This document shows, piece after piece, positions 8,044 through 16,735 of a DNA stretch of 64,000 bases. The notes beneath the pieces were generated by a model that was not told where the DNA came from, did no database searches, and saw only the letters and a list, made by a program, of their open reading frames with translations. Within the stretch, counting starts at the first letter, position 1, and the number at the start of each line of letters is the position of its first letter. A program made the position numbers and the translations under genes. The DNA is taken from the NCBI RefSeq assembly GCF_046244385.1, contig NZ_CP176366.1:3803518-3867517 (forward strand), written 5' to 3'. The stretch comes from Methanospirillum stamsii. GTDB taxonomy: Archaea > Halobacteriota > Methanomicrobia > Methanomicrobiales > Methanospirillaceae.

Positions 8044-8565
8044 GTGACTCTCCGTCAATTATCAGTACCAATACATTTTTCTCCCCTGCAGGAATCAGAA
8101 CTTGAAAGAATAAATGAACTTTCAAATATGCCGGAGATATCTGAACATTTTGAAACAATACCACCCATCTCCATGGAAACTACCCGGACACTCTGGAATT
8201 ACATACAGGCCGGTCTGGTCTTTTTATGGGGAATTCATGAAGATGATGAAAAAGGCAGGATTATCGGAGGAGCAGGATTTTATGCTCAACCTCCCGGAAC
8301 CCGGCTTTCTTATATTGCTACATTTTTCCTCTACGTAGATCCGGCATACTGGGGAAAGGGGATTGGGAAATCTGCAATTTCATTCCTGGAACGTGAAGTA
8401 ACAGACCGGGGGTACCATAAAATGGAGTGTATGGTCGCCGATACAAATCCCCGGGCAGCCAGGTTGTATGAGCAGATGGGCTATTTACAGGAAGGGAGAA
8501 AAAAAGAGGCGTTTTTCATTGATGGGAGGTATGAAGATCTCATTCTTATGGGAAAAATACTCTGA
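8044..8565 (+). CDS. GNAT-family N-acetyltransferase (RimJ/RimL-like)
   Basis: 173 residues with GTG start at 8044; no strong ribosome site is visible, so the start is uncertain. The fold is clear from the C-terminal half: FFLYVDPAYWGKGIGKSAI carries the acetyl-CoA pyrophosphate-binding pattern (Q/R-x-x-G-x-G/A type, here WGKGIGK). It is followed by VADTNPRAARLYEQMGY, the usual NxxAxxLYExxGF segment. Such enzymes move an acetyl group from acetyl-CoA to an amine of a small molecule or protein. The substrate cannot be told from sequence. It stands alone, without operon partners. Confidence 0.85.
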   Translation: MTLRQLSVPIHFSPLQESELERINELSNMPEISEHFETIPPISMETTRTLWNYIQAGLVFLWGIHEDDEKGRIIGGAGFYAQPPGTRLSYIATFFLYVDPAYWGKGIGKSAISFLEREVTDRGYHKMECMVADTNPRAARLYEQMGYLQEGRKKEAFFIDGRYEDLILMGKIL

Positions 8566-8807
8566 ACCTAGGTATCCATACCAAATTATTATCTCTTCTG
8601 GTAGATAGGGTTTAATTAAACAGAATATTACCGAAAAACCAACTAAATTGATGACAGAGATATTTCAAATTAAAGAGTAATTACCGGGTTATTTGGGAAA
8701 AACTCATCGATTTTTTCTGAATCTTTAATAAACTTCATTTAAAAAAAGTGGTTTACTTTGAACAATCAGTACCTTTTTCAGTACCACATCATTGGATTCA
8801 ATAGTGA

Positions 8808-9737
8808 TTACAAATTTCCTTCAATGGTACTTTTCATTTTCAAATAATTTGGGTCATCGGGAATCAATTTAAGCGCTTCATCGATTGCGATTAAAGCTTC
8901 ATCATAGCGGTTAAGATTCATCAATATGGAGGCTTTCGTGCCCCATGCATAATTATTTTTAGGATTCTGTTCAATTGCCTGATCAACGACTAAAAGGGCC
9001 TCATCAAATTTTCCGGATTCCTGCAATGAATAAGCTTCGTTGTTCAACTCATTACTTTTCGATTCGTTTGACACCTCAGCTGATTCATCACTCCCCCCAA
9101 CTTTTTGTTCAATCGTTTTTTTCATATTGATAAGAGTGGAGTCATTTGGGCTCAGTTCAAGTGCCTTATCAATTGCGATAAGAGCTTCATCATAGCGGTT
9201 AAGATGCATCAATATGGAGGCTTTCGTGCCCCATGGATAATGAGAATTTGGATCCTGTTCAATTGCCTGATCAACTACTAAAAGGGCTTCATCATATTTT
9301 CCGGATTCCTGCAATGCATAAGCTTCGTTGTTCAACTCTTTACTCAACGATTCGTTTGTTACTTCAGTTGATTCATCACTGGTTCCAACATTTTGTTCAA
9401 TAGATTTTTTCATCTCTACATATGTCGGGTCATCTGGGATCAACGTAAGAGCTTCATCAATTGCGATAAGAGCTTCATCATAGCGGTTAAGATTCATCAA
9501 AATTGATGCTTTTGTACCCCATGCATAATTATTTTCAGGATTCAGTTCAATTGACTGATTAACTACTAAAAGAGCTTCCTCAAAATTTCCGGATTCCTGC
9601 AATGAATACGCTTCGTTGTTCAACTCATTACTTTTCGATTCGTTCGTTGCCTCAGTCGAATCAGCAATAACACCTACCATACATGTTGCCATTACCAGAC
9701 AACAAATAATAACAAATAAACTTTTTGCCATCATCAA
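8808..9737 (-). CDS. Secreted TPR-repeat protein (three near-identical modules)
   Basis: 309 residues. The N-terminus has a signal peptide (KSLFVIICCLVMATCMVGVIA). The rest is three repeats of about 96 residues. Each holds two to three tetratricopeptide helices (SNELNNEAYSLQESG, then DEALLVVDQAIE, then LNRYDEALIAIDEAL) and is separated from the next by a short Ser/Glu linker. TPR units mediate protein-protein contacts; outside the cell such a protein probably scaffolds other surface proteins. There is no C-terminal anchor. The repeats are nearly identical at DNA level too, which suggests recent tandem duplication. Confidence 0.85.
   Translation of the reverse strand: MMMAKSLFVIICCLVMATCMVGVIADSTEATNESKSNELNNEAYSLQESGNFEEALLVVNQSIELNPENNYAWGTKASILMNLNRYDEALIAIDEALTLIPDDPTYVEMKKSIEQNVGTSDESTEVTNESLSKELNNEAYALQESGKYDEALLVVDQAIEQDPNSHYPWGTKASILMHLNRYDEALIAIDKALELSPNDSTLINMKKTIEQKVGGSDESAEVSNESKSNELNNEAYSLQESGKFDEALLVVDQAIEQNPKNNYAWGTKASILMNLNRYDEALIAIDEALKLIPDDPNYLKMKSTIEGNL
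8840..9640 (-). repeat. 288-bp tandem repeat, three copies, inside the TPR gene
   Basis: The landmark CATAGCGGTTAAG recurs at 8903, 9191 and 9479, an exact 288-base (96-codon) period. The copies differ by scattered substitutions only, with no frame change. Confidence 0.85.
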
Positions 9738-10061
9738 AAGTTTAGGTTTTTTGTATTTAAACCTGTTTAAATATTTTTATCTATTGAACATTAATAATAT
9801 ATGCTCTTATTTTTCATTTTTTATGAATTCGAGCCGACATTTATGAAACAATTTATCGTATTCATAATTCCCAGAACATATCTTTAAAAGAACGAATTCA
9901 GCGTTAATGCCCGATAAGTTCAGTTTCGATTAAAAATCAGCAAGAATTCTGACAAAGTTGCCTAAATATTTACCAATCGTCTCATATTTAAACGATAAAA
10001 AGGTTGGTTCAGCGACAAAAAAATTCAGAGTTGCGGTAAAAATCTCATTCCACAGGATTTA
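9738..10061. other. AT-rich intergenic region
   Basis: 324 bases between the TPR gene's start and the histidine kinase's stop, both on the minus strand. The part next to 9737 is AT-rich with TATA-like stretches and likely holds the TPR promoter. I see no gene or strong hairpin. Confidence 0.4.
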
Positions 10062-11762
10062 CTACTGATGGTCAGGAATTCTCCGGATCAGATCTTCCGG
10101 AATAGTAATCTCAAATCTCGCTCCACATCCTTTTTTTCCTGTTTCGGTGATTCCCATCTCTCCAACAGACAAGATCTCCCTGATAAAGTATAATCCCATC
10201 CCGGTATTCTCACCATAACCTCTCCGGAATATAGACTGTTTTTCAGTGTCTTTGATACCTTTTCCATCATCTTCACAGATAAGTATCTCACCGGACTCTG
10301 ATTTCTCCATGGAAAACCGGATAACATGCATAATTCCCCCATGTCGGATGGCATTATCAATCAGGTTCCGGATGACTGTTCTGATAAGAGAGTCACTATA
10401 TATCATGGTTTTTCGGGGAATCAGATTTTCAAATCTGATATCTCCGGTGACCATGACCCCTTCATTATCGACTGCTTCCCATAAATCAATCCACTCAGGT
10501 TTTTTAAGCCCCATCTCTTCGTATTCTCTTGTAAACCGGACAAGTTTTAGAATATTCTGAGCTGCTTCCTTTGAACCGCTCCAGAGATCCTTCTCGATAG
10601 GATCATGAGGGGGATCAATAAGATTGAACGCTGAGAGAATGATTGTCAGTTCATTTACAATATCATGCCTGATAACACCACTCATCAGAGAGAGTTTCAC
10701 ATTTGTCCTTTGGATATCTGCAGAACTCTTTTCAAGGTCACGCATCAGGTTTTTTCGGATAGTGATATCCTGAATAATAATAAGACGACCATCTTTTCCG
10801 GAATGTCCGGAAGGCATACTATTACTTCTGATATGAAACCACTGAAAATCCGCCTCTATCTCTATATCCTGCTGTGATCCGGTGAGAAGCAATCCGATAT
10901 CCGGCCATGAATGGAGGGCCGATATCGCATCTTCTCCGATGACCGATTCAGAGAGTTTTGTAAACTTACAAGCAGCCGGATTCAATGAAATAATCCTGTT
11001 TTTATGATCAAGGACAATCACCCCTTCCTGAAGGTTCCGGAAGATCTGTTCATACGCAGCAGGGAAGATCTCGAGTAGATTGTGACGAGAAATTGCATAT
11101 CCACAAAAAATTCCGGTAAATGAGAACAGGACCGGGGTCGTATCTATACCAGACAACGCCGGACCAAAATTCGTATACAGAATATTTCCGATGATTGGTA
11201 TCAGCGAGGCAATCAGAATTATCACCATCTGCCGGTTAAATATCCCCGGACCTGAGAGGATTACCCGGATAATACAGATGAGTGAAACTGCAAGAATCAG
11301 ATAAATGTACACAACCTCAACCGGAAACCAGGGCCCGTGTTCAATAACAAGCGATTGTCCGGCAATGGTTGTCTCAACTATCCGGGCACTGGTCCACAAT
11401 AAATGATGTAATTCATTTGTTCCGGCCAGAAAAATAGTAATAGCCGGAATGAAAAAGAGGACCGGGATACATTTTTGCGGAAACCAGGTTCCGCTTCTGG
11501 TCAGAAGTAAGATGAATATCAGGAAAAGGACAGGAGAAGTCTGGTTACCGGTATAGATGATGATTGTCCAGAACAACTTCATCCCAATACCTGAAAAAAA
11601 AAACTCTCCGGCAGTGCCTATCGCCCATACGGCAATAAAGGTCATCAGGTAGCCGAATGCTGCCATTTCAGGTTCAGAGTATCGCCTGAATCCATATATC
11701 GCCAGGGATAGAGAGATGCATATGGTAATGAGAAGGATTAGAATGTAAAGGGATACTTGCAT
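10062..11762 (-). CDS. Membrane histidine kinase (7TM sensor - PAS - HisKA-like - HATPase)
   Basis: 566 residues. Residues 1-225 form about seven hydrophobic helices, as in histidine kinases with an N-terminal 7TM region. A PAS domain follows (about 230-345: EGVIVLDHKNRIISLNPAACKF). The phosphoacceptor is in VIRHDIVNEL, with His at residue 366. The ATPase domain has the N box (NLIDNAIRHGG), the G1 box (CEDDGKGI) and the G2 box (GENTGMGLYFIREIL). It should sense a membrane or small-molecule signal and phosphorylate a response regulator. None is nearby, so it is an orphan kinase here. The signal is unknown. Confidence 0.9.
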   Translation of the reverse strand: MQVSLYILILLITICISLSLAIYGFRRYSEPEMAAFGYLMTFIAVWAIGTAGEFFFSGIGMKLFWTIIIYTGNQTSPVLFLIFILLLTRSGTWFPQKCIPVLFFIPAITIFLAGTNELHHLLWTSARIVETTIAGQSLVIEHGPWFPVEVVYIYLILAVSLICIIRVILSGPGIFNRQMVIILIASLIPIIGNILYTNFGPALSGIDTTPVLFSFTGIFCGYAISRHNLLEIFPAAYEQIFRNLQEGVIVLDHKNRIISLNPAACKFTKLSESVIGEDAISALHSWPDIGLLLTGSQQDIEIEADFQWFHIRSNSMPSGHSGKDGRLIIIQDITIRKNLMRDLEKSSADIQRTNVKLSLMSGVIRHDIVNELTIILSAFNLIDPPHDPIEKDLWSGSKEAAQNILKLVRFTREYEEMGLKKPEWIDLWEAVDNEGVMVTGDIRFENLIPRKTMIYSDSLIRTVIRNLIDNAIRHGGIMHVIRFSMEKSESGEILICEDDGKGIKDTEKQSIFRRGYGENTGMGLYFIREILSVGEMGITETGKKGCGARFEITIPEDLIRRIPDHQ

Positions 11763-11856
11763 AAAATAAGACTGTTCTATACAGATGAGATGAGATCATT
11801 GATAATACTAAGCATTCTCTCCGGGATGAAAAAAAAATTTATGTTTCGAAAGATCT

Positions 11857-11864
11857 CTTTATAC
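11857..11864 (+). promoter_or_regulatory. Probable TATA box of the ABC exporter operon
   Basis: CTTTATAC lies 45 bases upstream of the ATG at 11909, in a short AT-rich stretch between divergent genes. The spacing fits an archaeal promoter with a short leader. Position-based inference. Confidence 0.4.
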
Positions 11865-11908
11865 CAATTTCAAACTCATGAATACTGATTACAACAACCG
11901 GACAATTC

Positions 11909-12904
11909 ATGAATCAAATAATCATCGAAACAGACAACCTGATAAAAAAATTCGGTTCAAACATTGCGGTAGACAATATTTCTCTGTCCATTAAACGCGG
12001 CGAGGTCTTCGGCCTTCTCGGACCGAACGGGGCCGGAAAAACCACTCTCCTTTCAATGCTCTGCACTATCCTGAAACCCACCTCCGGAACTGCCCGGATA
12101 AACGGATATGATATTATCAGAGATAATTCCATGGTGCGAAAATCAATCGGCATCGTCTTCCAGGACCCGAGCGTGGACACTGACATGACCGCCAGGGAAA
12201 ACCTGCAGATGCATGCCGACCTCTATGGCGTTCCGGTGTCAGAACAAAAAGAACGGATAAAAGACGTTCTCAACCTGGTAGGTCTCTCTGATAAGGCTGA
12301 AGATTTTTTAAATACGTATTCCGGAGGCATGAGACGAAGACTTGAGATTGCTCGTGGTCTGCTCCATTATCCAAGGGTTCTTTTTCTTGATGAACCAACC
12401 ATCGGTCTTGATCCCCGGAGCAGGGAACATATCTGGGATTATATCAGAATGCTCCGGAAACGGGAAGACATGACCGTTATCCTCACGACCCATTACATGG
12501 AGGAGGCAGACCGACTCTGTGACCGGATTGCCATCATTGATCGGGGGAAGATAATAATCCTCGACAAGCCGGATGTCCTGAAAGGAGGTATCGGAAAAGA
12601 TACGGTCATATTAATCACCGATGAACCGGACAAACTCCAAACAGTACTTACCGGAGAGAACATATCCGAAGATATCAGGATATCAGGCAGGGAGTTGAAG
12701 GTAGGAGTGAGTCATGCCAATCTCCTGCTCCCGAAAATCATGGAATCCGCTATTAAGGCAGGAATCCGGATTGAATCAGTCACCATAAGTAATCCTGACA
12801 TGAATGATGTGTTCATTCATTATACCGGAAAAAACCTCTCTGATGATGAAACCCGGGAACGAACCGGACGGGTTGCGATGATGAAACGGAGGCGGGCCAG
12901 ATGA
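11909..12904 (+). CDS. ABC transporter ATP-binding protein (drug-export/DrrA-like)
   Basis: 331 residues. It hydrolyses ATP to drive a partner permease. Walker A is GPNGAGKTTL (about residues 37-46), the signature is YSGGMRRRLEIARGLL, Walker B is RVLFLDEPTIGLDP, and the H-loop is LTTHYMEEADRLCDR. The C-terminal extension (about 230-331) and the wording IGLDPRSREHIW are typical of the DrrA/CcmA-like exporters. The last four bases overlap the permease start (ATGA, 12901-12904). A second exporter of this type sits at 48632-50313. Substrate unknown. Confidence 0.92.
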   Translation: MNQIIIETDNLIKKFGSNIAVDNISLSIKRGEVFGLLGPNGAGKTTLLSMLCTILKPTSGTARINGYDIIRDNSMVRKSIGIVFQDPSVDTDMTARENLQMHADLYGVPVSEQKERIKDVLNLVGLSDKAEDFLNTYSGGMRRRLEIARGLLHYPRVLFLDEPTIGLDPRSREHIWDYIRMLRKREDMTVILTTHYMEEADRLCDRIAIIDRGKIIILDKPDVLKGGIGKDTVILITDEPDKLQTVLTGENISEDIRISGRELKVGVSHANLLLPKIMESAIKAGIRIESVTISNPDMNDVFIHYTGKNLSDDETRERTGRVAMMKRRRAR

Positions 12905-13656
12905 GTGAAATCAGGGGAATTTACACACTCTGGCTCAGGGAAGTAAAAAAATTCCTCCGGGAAAAACCCCGGCTCATCAATGCATTCTGTCAGCCGCTCA
13001 TCTGGCTGTTTATTTTCGGAACAGGCATGAGGTTTTCTGCAGGAATTCCCGGAATAAATTACCAGGAGTTTATCTTTCCCGGACTCATAACCCAGGCTAT
13101 GCTCTTTACTGCCATGTTCATGGGCATTTCAGTCATCTGGGACCGGGAGTTCGGGTTCATGAAAGAGATCCTTGTTTCGCCCATATCAAGACCGTCAATA
13201 TTTCTTGGAAAAATGATTGGAGTGAGCACTGATGTCATGATACAGGGGATTATCATCTTCCCGTTTGCTCTGCTCATTGGAATCCCGCTGAACTTTTTCA
13301 TGGTTATAAAAGCTCTTCCGATTATGCTTCTCGTAACATTTGGCCTTGTCTGTATCGGACTAATATTTGCAAGCCTAATGAAAAGTTTTGAGGGTTTCGG
13401 CCTTATTCAGACATTCATAAACCTGCCCATGTTTTTCCTGTCCGGAGCATTGTTTCCTCTTTCCCAGGTGCCAGATTGGCTCCAGGTGGTCAGCTATGCA
13501 AATCCCCTCACCTATGGAGTGGATGCACTCCGGACGGTAATGATGGGAGAGAGCTGGGTTCAGTTATTCCCGATGGAATTGGATTTAGCAGTGCTAATCG
13601 GGTTTGATATTCTCATGTTTGTTATCGGAACAATGGCATTCAGCCGGATTGAATAA
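12901..13656 (+). CDS. ABC-2 type permease (DrrB-like)
   Basis: 251 residues, six hydrophobic helices. The ABC-2 permease pattern is visible: GINYQEFIFPGLI, FMGISVIWDREFGFMKEILVSPISRPSIFLGKM (coupling region), and ANPLTYGVDALRTVMMG near the C-terminus. It pairs with the overlapping ATPase gene to make an exporter, probably as a dimer of each subunit. Drug, lipid or glycoconjugate export are all possible; sequence does not decide. Confidence 0.92.
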   Translation: MSEIRGIYTLWLREVKKFLREKPRLINAFCQPLIWLFIFGTGMRFSAGIPGINYQEFIFPGLITQAMLFTAMFMGISVIWDREFGFMKEILVSPISRPSIFLGKMIGVSTDVMIQGIIIFPFALLIGIPLNFFMVIKALPIMLLVTFGLVCIGLIFASLMKSFEGFGLIQTFINLPMFFLSGALFPLSQVPDWLQVVSYANPLTYGVDALRTVMMGESWVQLFPMELDLAVLIGFDILMFVIGTMAFSRIE

Positions 13657-13673
13657 AAAAAGTCCGCTAATTT

Positions 13674-13897
13674 TTATGCATCATCCAGCATTGAGATAAA
13701 CAACTCCTTATCTATCCCTACTTCATGAATAATTGTTCGAAGAAGCCCTTTATGAATATCTTCTCCATTATGTATGGGAATTATCGTGGTTCGTACATCG
13801 GGATGTTGCATTATCAGATTCCCCTTTGCCTTATAGTGACAAATCCAAGGGAAGAATGAACTTTAATAACTTTTTTGGGATTAACAGGCTAGAGCAT
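13674..13897 (-). pseudogene. hicA: Degenerate hicA-like toxin gene
   Basis: Directly downstream of hicB, two reading frames together spell a HicA toxin. From ATG at 13897 the frame reads Met-Leu, then an amber TAG (13889-13891), then PVNPKKVIKVHSSLGFVTIR and RQRG before stopping. A second frame continues with MQHPDVRTTIIPIHNGEDIH and KGLLRTIIHEVGI to a stop at 13674. The HicA fold normally has a catalytic His in a G-S-H segment after RQKG; that stretch is lost at the junction. The gene therefore has a nonsense codon, a frameshift and a missing active-site segment, and should be dead. Confidence 0.7.
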
Positions 13898-14099
13898 CTA
13901 CGATCTGAACCCCGACAAATGAACGCAATTCCTCAACAGGAGGTTTGCCTTTTACCTCAAGATAGAGGGTTATCGCTTCACGTATTCTTTCAAGGAGGTC
14001 ATCAAGACTTTGAGCCTGAGAATGACACCCGGGAAGAGATGGGACAGTCGCTACAAACCAACCATCTTCATCCTTCTCAATTATGATATTAAATTGCAT
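13881..14099 (-). CDS. hicB: HicB-family antitoxin-like protein
   Basis: 72 residues with the compact HicB fold: FNIIIEKDEDGWFVATVPSL then LPGCHSQAQSLDDLLERIRE and the closing strand FVGVQIV. HicB proteins neutralise the HicA mRNA-interfering toxin and often repress the operon. There is no extra C-terminal DNA-binding domain here. The downstream hicA copy is broken, so this gene is a free antitoxin, or a relic kept because it still protects against related toxins. Confidence 0.8.
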   Translation of the reverse strand: MQFNIIIEKDEDGWFVATVPSLPGCHSQAQSLDDLLERIREAITLYLEVKGKPPVEELRSFVGVQIVDALAC

Positions 14100-14356
14100 T
14101 ATCCCTCATTTATGTATATATTCTCAAACCCTATCGTTTTTGTGTTTATATCCAGTAGTGAATAATGAAAAATTCCGGATGGGGGATTTCTTATAATATA
14201 TATGGTTTTTATCAAGAATGAAGTCATTCCTTTCAATTGGGTATTATCATACTTGATGATGGATGTTTAATTACCCCAATTAAGGAAGCACATGAACAAT
14301 TTATCGAATCAATCAGTGTCAGAAATACAACATCAGTGAATATCGGTTGGAAAAAA

Positions 14357-14977
14357 TTATTTGGAAGATTTTTCCCGGTATTTTTCAGCCAGAGGATCTC
14401 CCCGGCCAGGAAACATCGCACTAAAAGGATCAGAACGTCCGGTTGGTGTAACAGTCCCATAATGCATGTGTGTATCTGATCCGGTCATCATAAGAGGCTC
14501 TGCCTTTGAAACATCCCATGAACCATCTTCCCGGAAGTATTCATCATCTATCTCAAGATGTACAACCTTACCCATAATGAGGATGTATGACGGCTCTTCA
14601 AACAATTTATCGAGTTTACACTCCATCCATGCATAACACCCTTTAATTCCCGGAGGTTTGACCACCACTGAGGGTTTTTCATCGAGTTCGGCAGTAATGA
14701 ACTCGTCTTCCTCTGGTGGAGACATCCGGGCGGTCGGGATTACCTTATCGGAAAGAGCAGTTCCGGCCATGTTTATAACAAATTCTCCGTTTTCCCGGAT
14801 ATTATCCAGGGTATCACGCCTTTTCGCGGTTGCAATACAGACCAGGTCAAGAGGCCGGAGAACTGGCATGACACATGAATAGGGAGCAATATTCCTGACA
14901 CCTGCATTGCTGATGGTAGAAATAAACGTCACCGGAAGTGGCATGACTGATTCCCGTTTGAACGGTTTCAAATCCAT
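14357..14977 (-). CDS. Flavin reductase-like (FMN-binding) protein
   Basis: 206 residues. The N-terminal half matches the flavin-reductase-like FMN-binding split-barrel: LPVTFISTISNAGVRNIAPY, VCIATAKRRDTLDNIRENGE and FVINMAG. These small cytoplasmic flavoproteins bind FMN and, in archaea, may reduce flavin, pass electrons to partners or have unknown substrates. It starts 12 bases after the stop of the methyltransferase gene, so the two are likely co-transcribed. What links them is not evident. Confidence 0.87.
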   Translation of the reverse strand: MDLKPFKRESVMPLPVTFISTISNAGVRNIAPYSCVMPVLRPLDLVCIATAKRRDTLDNIRENGEFVINMAGTALSDKVIPTARMSPPEEDEFITAELDEKPSVVVKPPGIKGCYAWMECKLDKLFEEPSYILIMGKVVHLEIDDEYFREDGSWDVSKAEPLMMTGSDTHMHYGTVTPTGRSDPFSAMFPGRGDPLAEKYREKSSK

Positions 14978-14989
14978 ACTTGTTCACCA

Positions 14990-15895
14990 TCATAAAAGTA
15001 CAGGAGTTTGGTCTCTATTACAGTTTTTTCTCATATCCCAGACCATCATTCCGGTTGTAACCATCGTTTTTGAATGATACACTCCATTATCTGTTTTCCT
15101 AGCAAAGTATTCCCGGATTTTAATTTTTTTATCTTCATCAATATGCTTTGTAACTCCGAAAAACCCGGAAACGGTCTCAACAATCTCATCCAGCGTCTCT
15201 TCACTCTGCCATTCATCCTGTTTGAGGACAATATCCGGCTGGTATCCAAGCATGTACAGGTACATGAACGGCAGGTAAATTCCATGGGTTCCCTCACGAT
15301 GCTCTTCATGAAAGAGATCACGATAGAGTTCGTAATATTCCGGAGACCATTTTCTCTTCACCCATCCACTATAGTAACAGACTCCTTTTGAAGCTTCGAG
15401 CATGAGTCTGAAATCATCCGGAGTCCGGACAGCAGGAGTCATCGATGCAAGGACAATATCAAATTGTTTTTTAAAACCCTCTTTTTCAAGATCAATGGCA
15501 TCCCAGGATGAAAGAATGGTCCGTTCTATAGGGACTTGTTCTTTTTGTGCCCGTTCTTTAAGTTTCTGCAGCATACCTTCGGAAAAATCAACAACCGTAA
15601 CCCGTGCACCGCTTTTAGCAAGAGGTATCGCTAGTGCTCCGGTCCCGCCACCAATATCCAGTACCCGGGCACCGTCCAGTATGATTCCGGTACTTTTCAG
15701 AAGATTAAAAATTGTTTCGAGCCGCTCTGATTCTCTCTTAAGGTCTTTATTCCGTTCGTATTTTCCGGCCATATGATTCCAGAAACCAGGATTCATCGGT
15801 CCTCTTCGTACTCCTTCCTGGATTGCTTCCTGCCAGAAATCTGCCCATAATCCGGAGTTGTTGTGATAAGTAGTAGTCATGTTTAGATCACTCAT
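14990..15895 (-). CDS. Class I SAM-dependent methyltransferase
   Basis: 301 residues. The SAM-binding motif I is ARVLDIGGGTGALAIPLAKSG (about residues 77-96), with an acidic end of strand 2 in VTVVDFSEGMLQKL and motif III around FDIVLASMTPAV. The long N-terminus (SGLWADFWQEAIQEGVRRGP) and the C-terminal part with VKRKWSPEYYELYRDLF resemble a methanogen group of methyltransferases sometimes found near corrinoid or metal genes. The acceptor is unknown. ATG at 15895 is the first start; Met6 (15880) is an alternative. It is probably transcribed with the flavin reductase-like gene. Confidence 0.87.
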   Translation of the reverse strand: MSDLNMTTTYHNNSGLWADFWQEAIQEGVRRGPMNPGFWNHMAGKYERNKDLKRESERLETIFNLLKSTGIILDGARVLDIGGGTGALAIPLAKSGARVTVVDFSEGMLQKLKERAQKEQVPIERTILSSWDAIDLEKEGFKKQFDIVLASMTPAVRTPDDFRLMLEASKGVCYYSGWVKRKWSPEYYELYRDLFHEEHREGTHGIYLPFMYLYMLGYQPDIVLKQDEWQSEETLDEIVETVSGFFGVTKHIDEDKKIKIREYFARKTDNGVYHSKTMVTTGMMVWDMRKNCNRDQTPVLL

Positions 15896-16057
15896 GAGAA
15901 TAATGTCAAAAATTAATCAAAATACTAGCGATTAATATGAATTATGAATTTGTTATTATTTTATAATATCAAATTCTATTTATTCATTCTTCTTTTAGGT
16001 ATACTTAGCAGGCAGGTATACTATGAAGAAACCTGAAACCCGGATTACACCGGATGA

Positions 16058-16495
16058 TCACGAGAATAAAAAATTAAAATAGGAATTTACGCGAAATAGA
16101 AGAATGTTCGAATTTTCCCCCGGATGCGGCATAATTAAAGCAGGATAATCGATTCCTCTCCTTCCCCAGGGAGTAATGAACCGATCATCCTTCTTTTCAA
16201 TCGTATCATATTGAACCATTACGGTACTCGTTAGATCAAGGAAACTCTTTGCATTCAGAGGAGGACATGTTTTTTCTGAGTACAAATCCAAAAAAACATC
16301 TTCATCAACTGTACCTTTCCTTTCAGGCGACTGTGTGATAGGTGTGGAAGAGAATTCGGTTTTTAAAGGGGGGGGAATAATAAAGGGACGTGTACCTACT
16401 GAATCCGGAACTGCAAAAAACTCCCAGATAAGTCCATACTTAAGTGCAGCCCTTGCATTCAGGTTTAGTGTCATTATTATTCTCCGGATGAACAT
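16058..16495 (-). CDS. Hypothetical protein
   Basis: 145 residues; the start may instead be Met8 (16474). It has a Pro-rich middle (GTRPFIIPPPLKTEF) and a Trp/Gly-containing end (FITPWGRRGIDYPALIMPHP). There is no signal peptide or membrane segment and no family that I recognise. It stands alone between genes on the same strand. Confidence 0.5.
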   Translation of the reverse strand: MFIRRIIMTLNLNARAALKYGLIWEFFAVPDSVGTRPFIIPPPLKTEFSSTPITQSPERKGTVDEDVFLDLYSEKTCPPLNAKSFLDLTSTVMVQYDTIEKKDDRFITPWGRRGIDYPALIMPHPGENSNILLFRVNSYFNFLFS

Positions 16496-16735
16496 GGTAA
16501 CCGAACATACCCATATTCACTACTATCCAATTACCAAAACAGCGTATAAACTCTGACGATGAAGTGCAAAAAGAAAAAAACGGTATAATTTTTTAGAAAA
16601 TAATTGACAAATCATATTTTTGGTAGTGCAACCAATACCTTTATTACACTGCTCCGGTATCCGGAATAGGAAAAAAATCCCATAGAGAGACTATCATCTC
16701 AAGCGAAAAAAGAGAGAACCCGGGGTTTTTCCTAT

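Noticed and set aside
13889..13891. TAG in hicA as a possible pyrrolysine codon
   Set aside because: The frame also has a frameshift and lost residues; no pyrrolysine genes are seen; Methanomicrobiales are not known for its use.
13733..14086. 117-codon plus-strand frame over hicB and the hicA remnant
   Set aside because: Antisense to a clear HicB gene and to recognisable HicA fragments.
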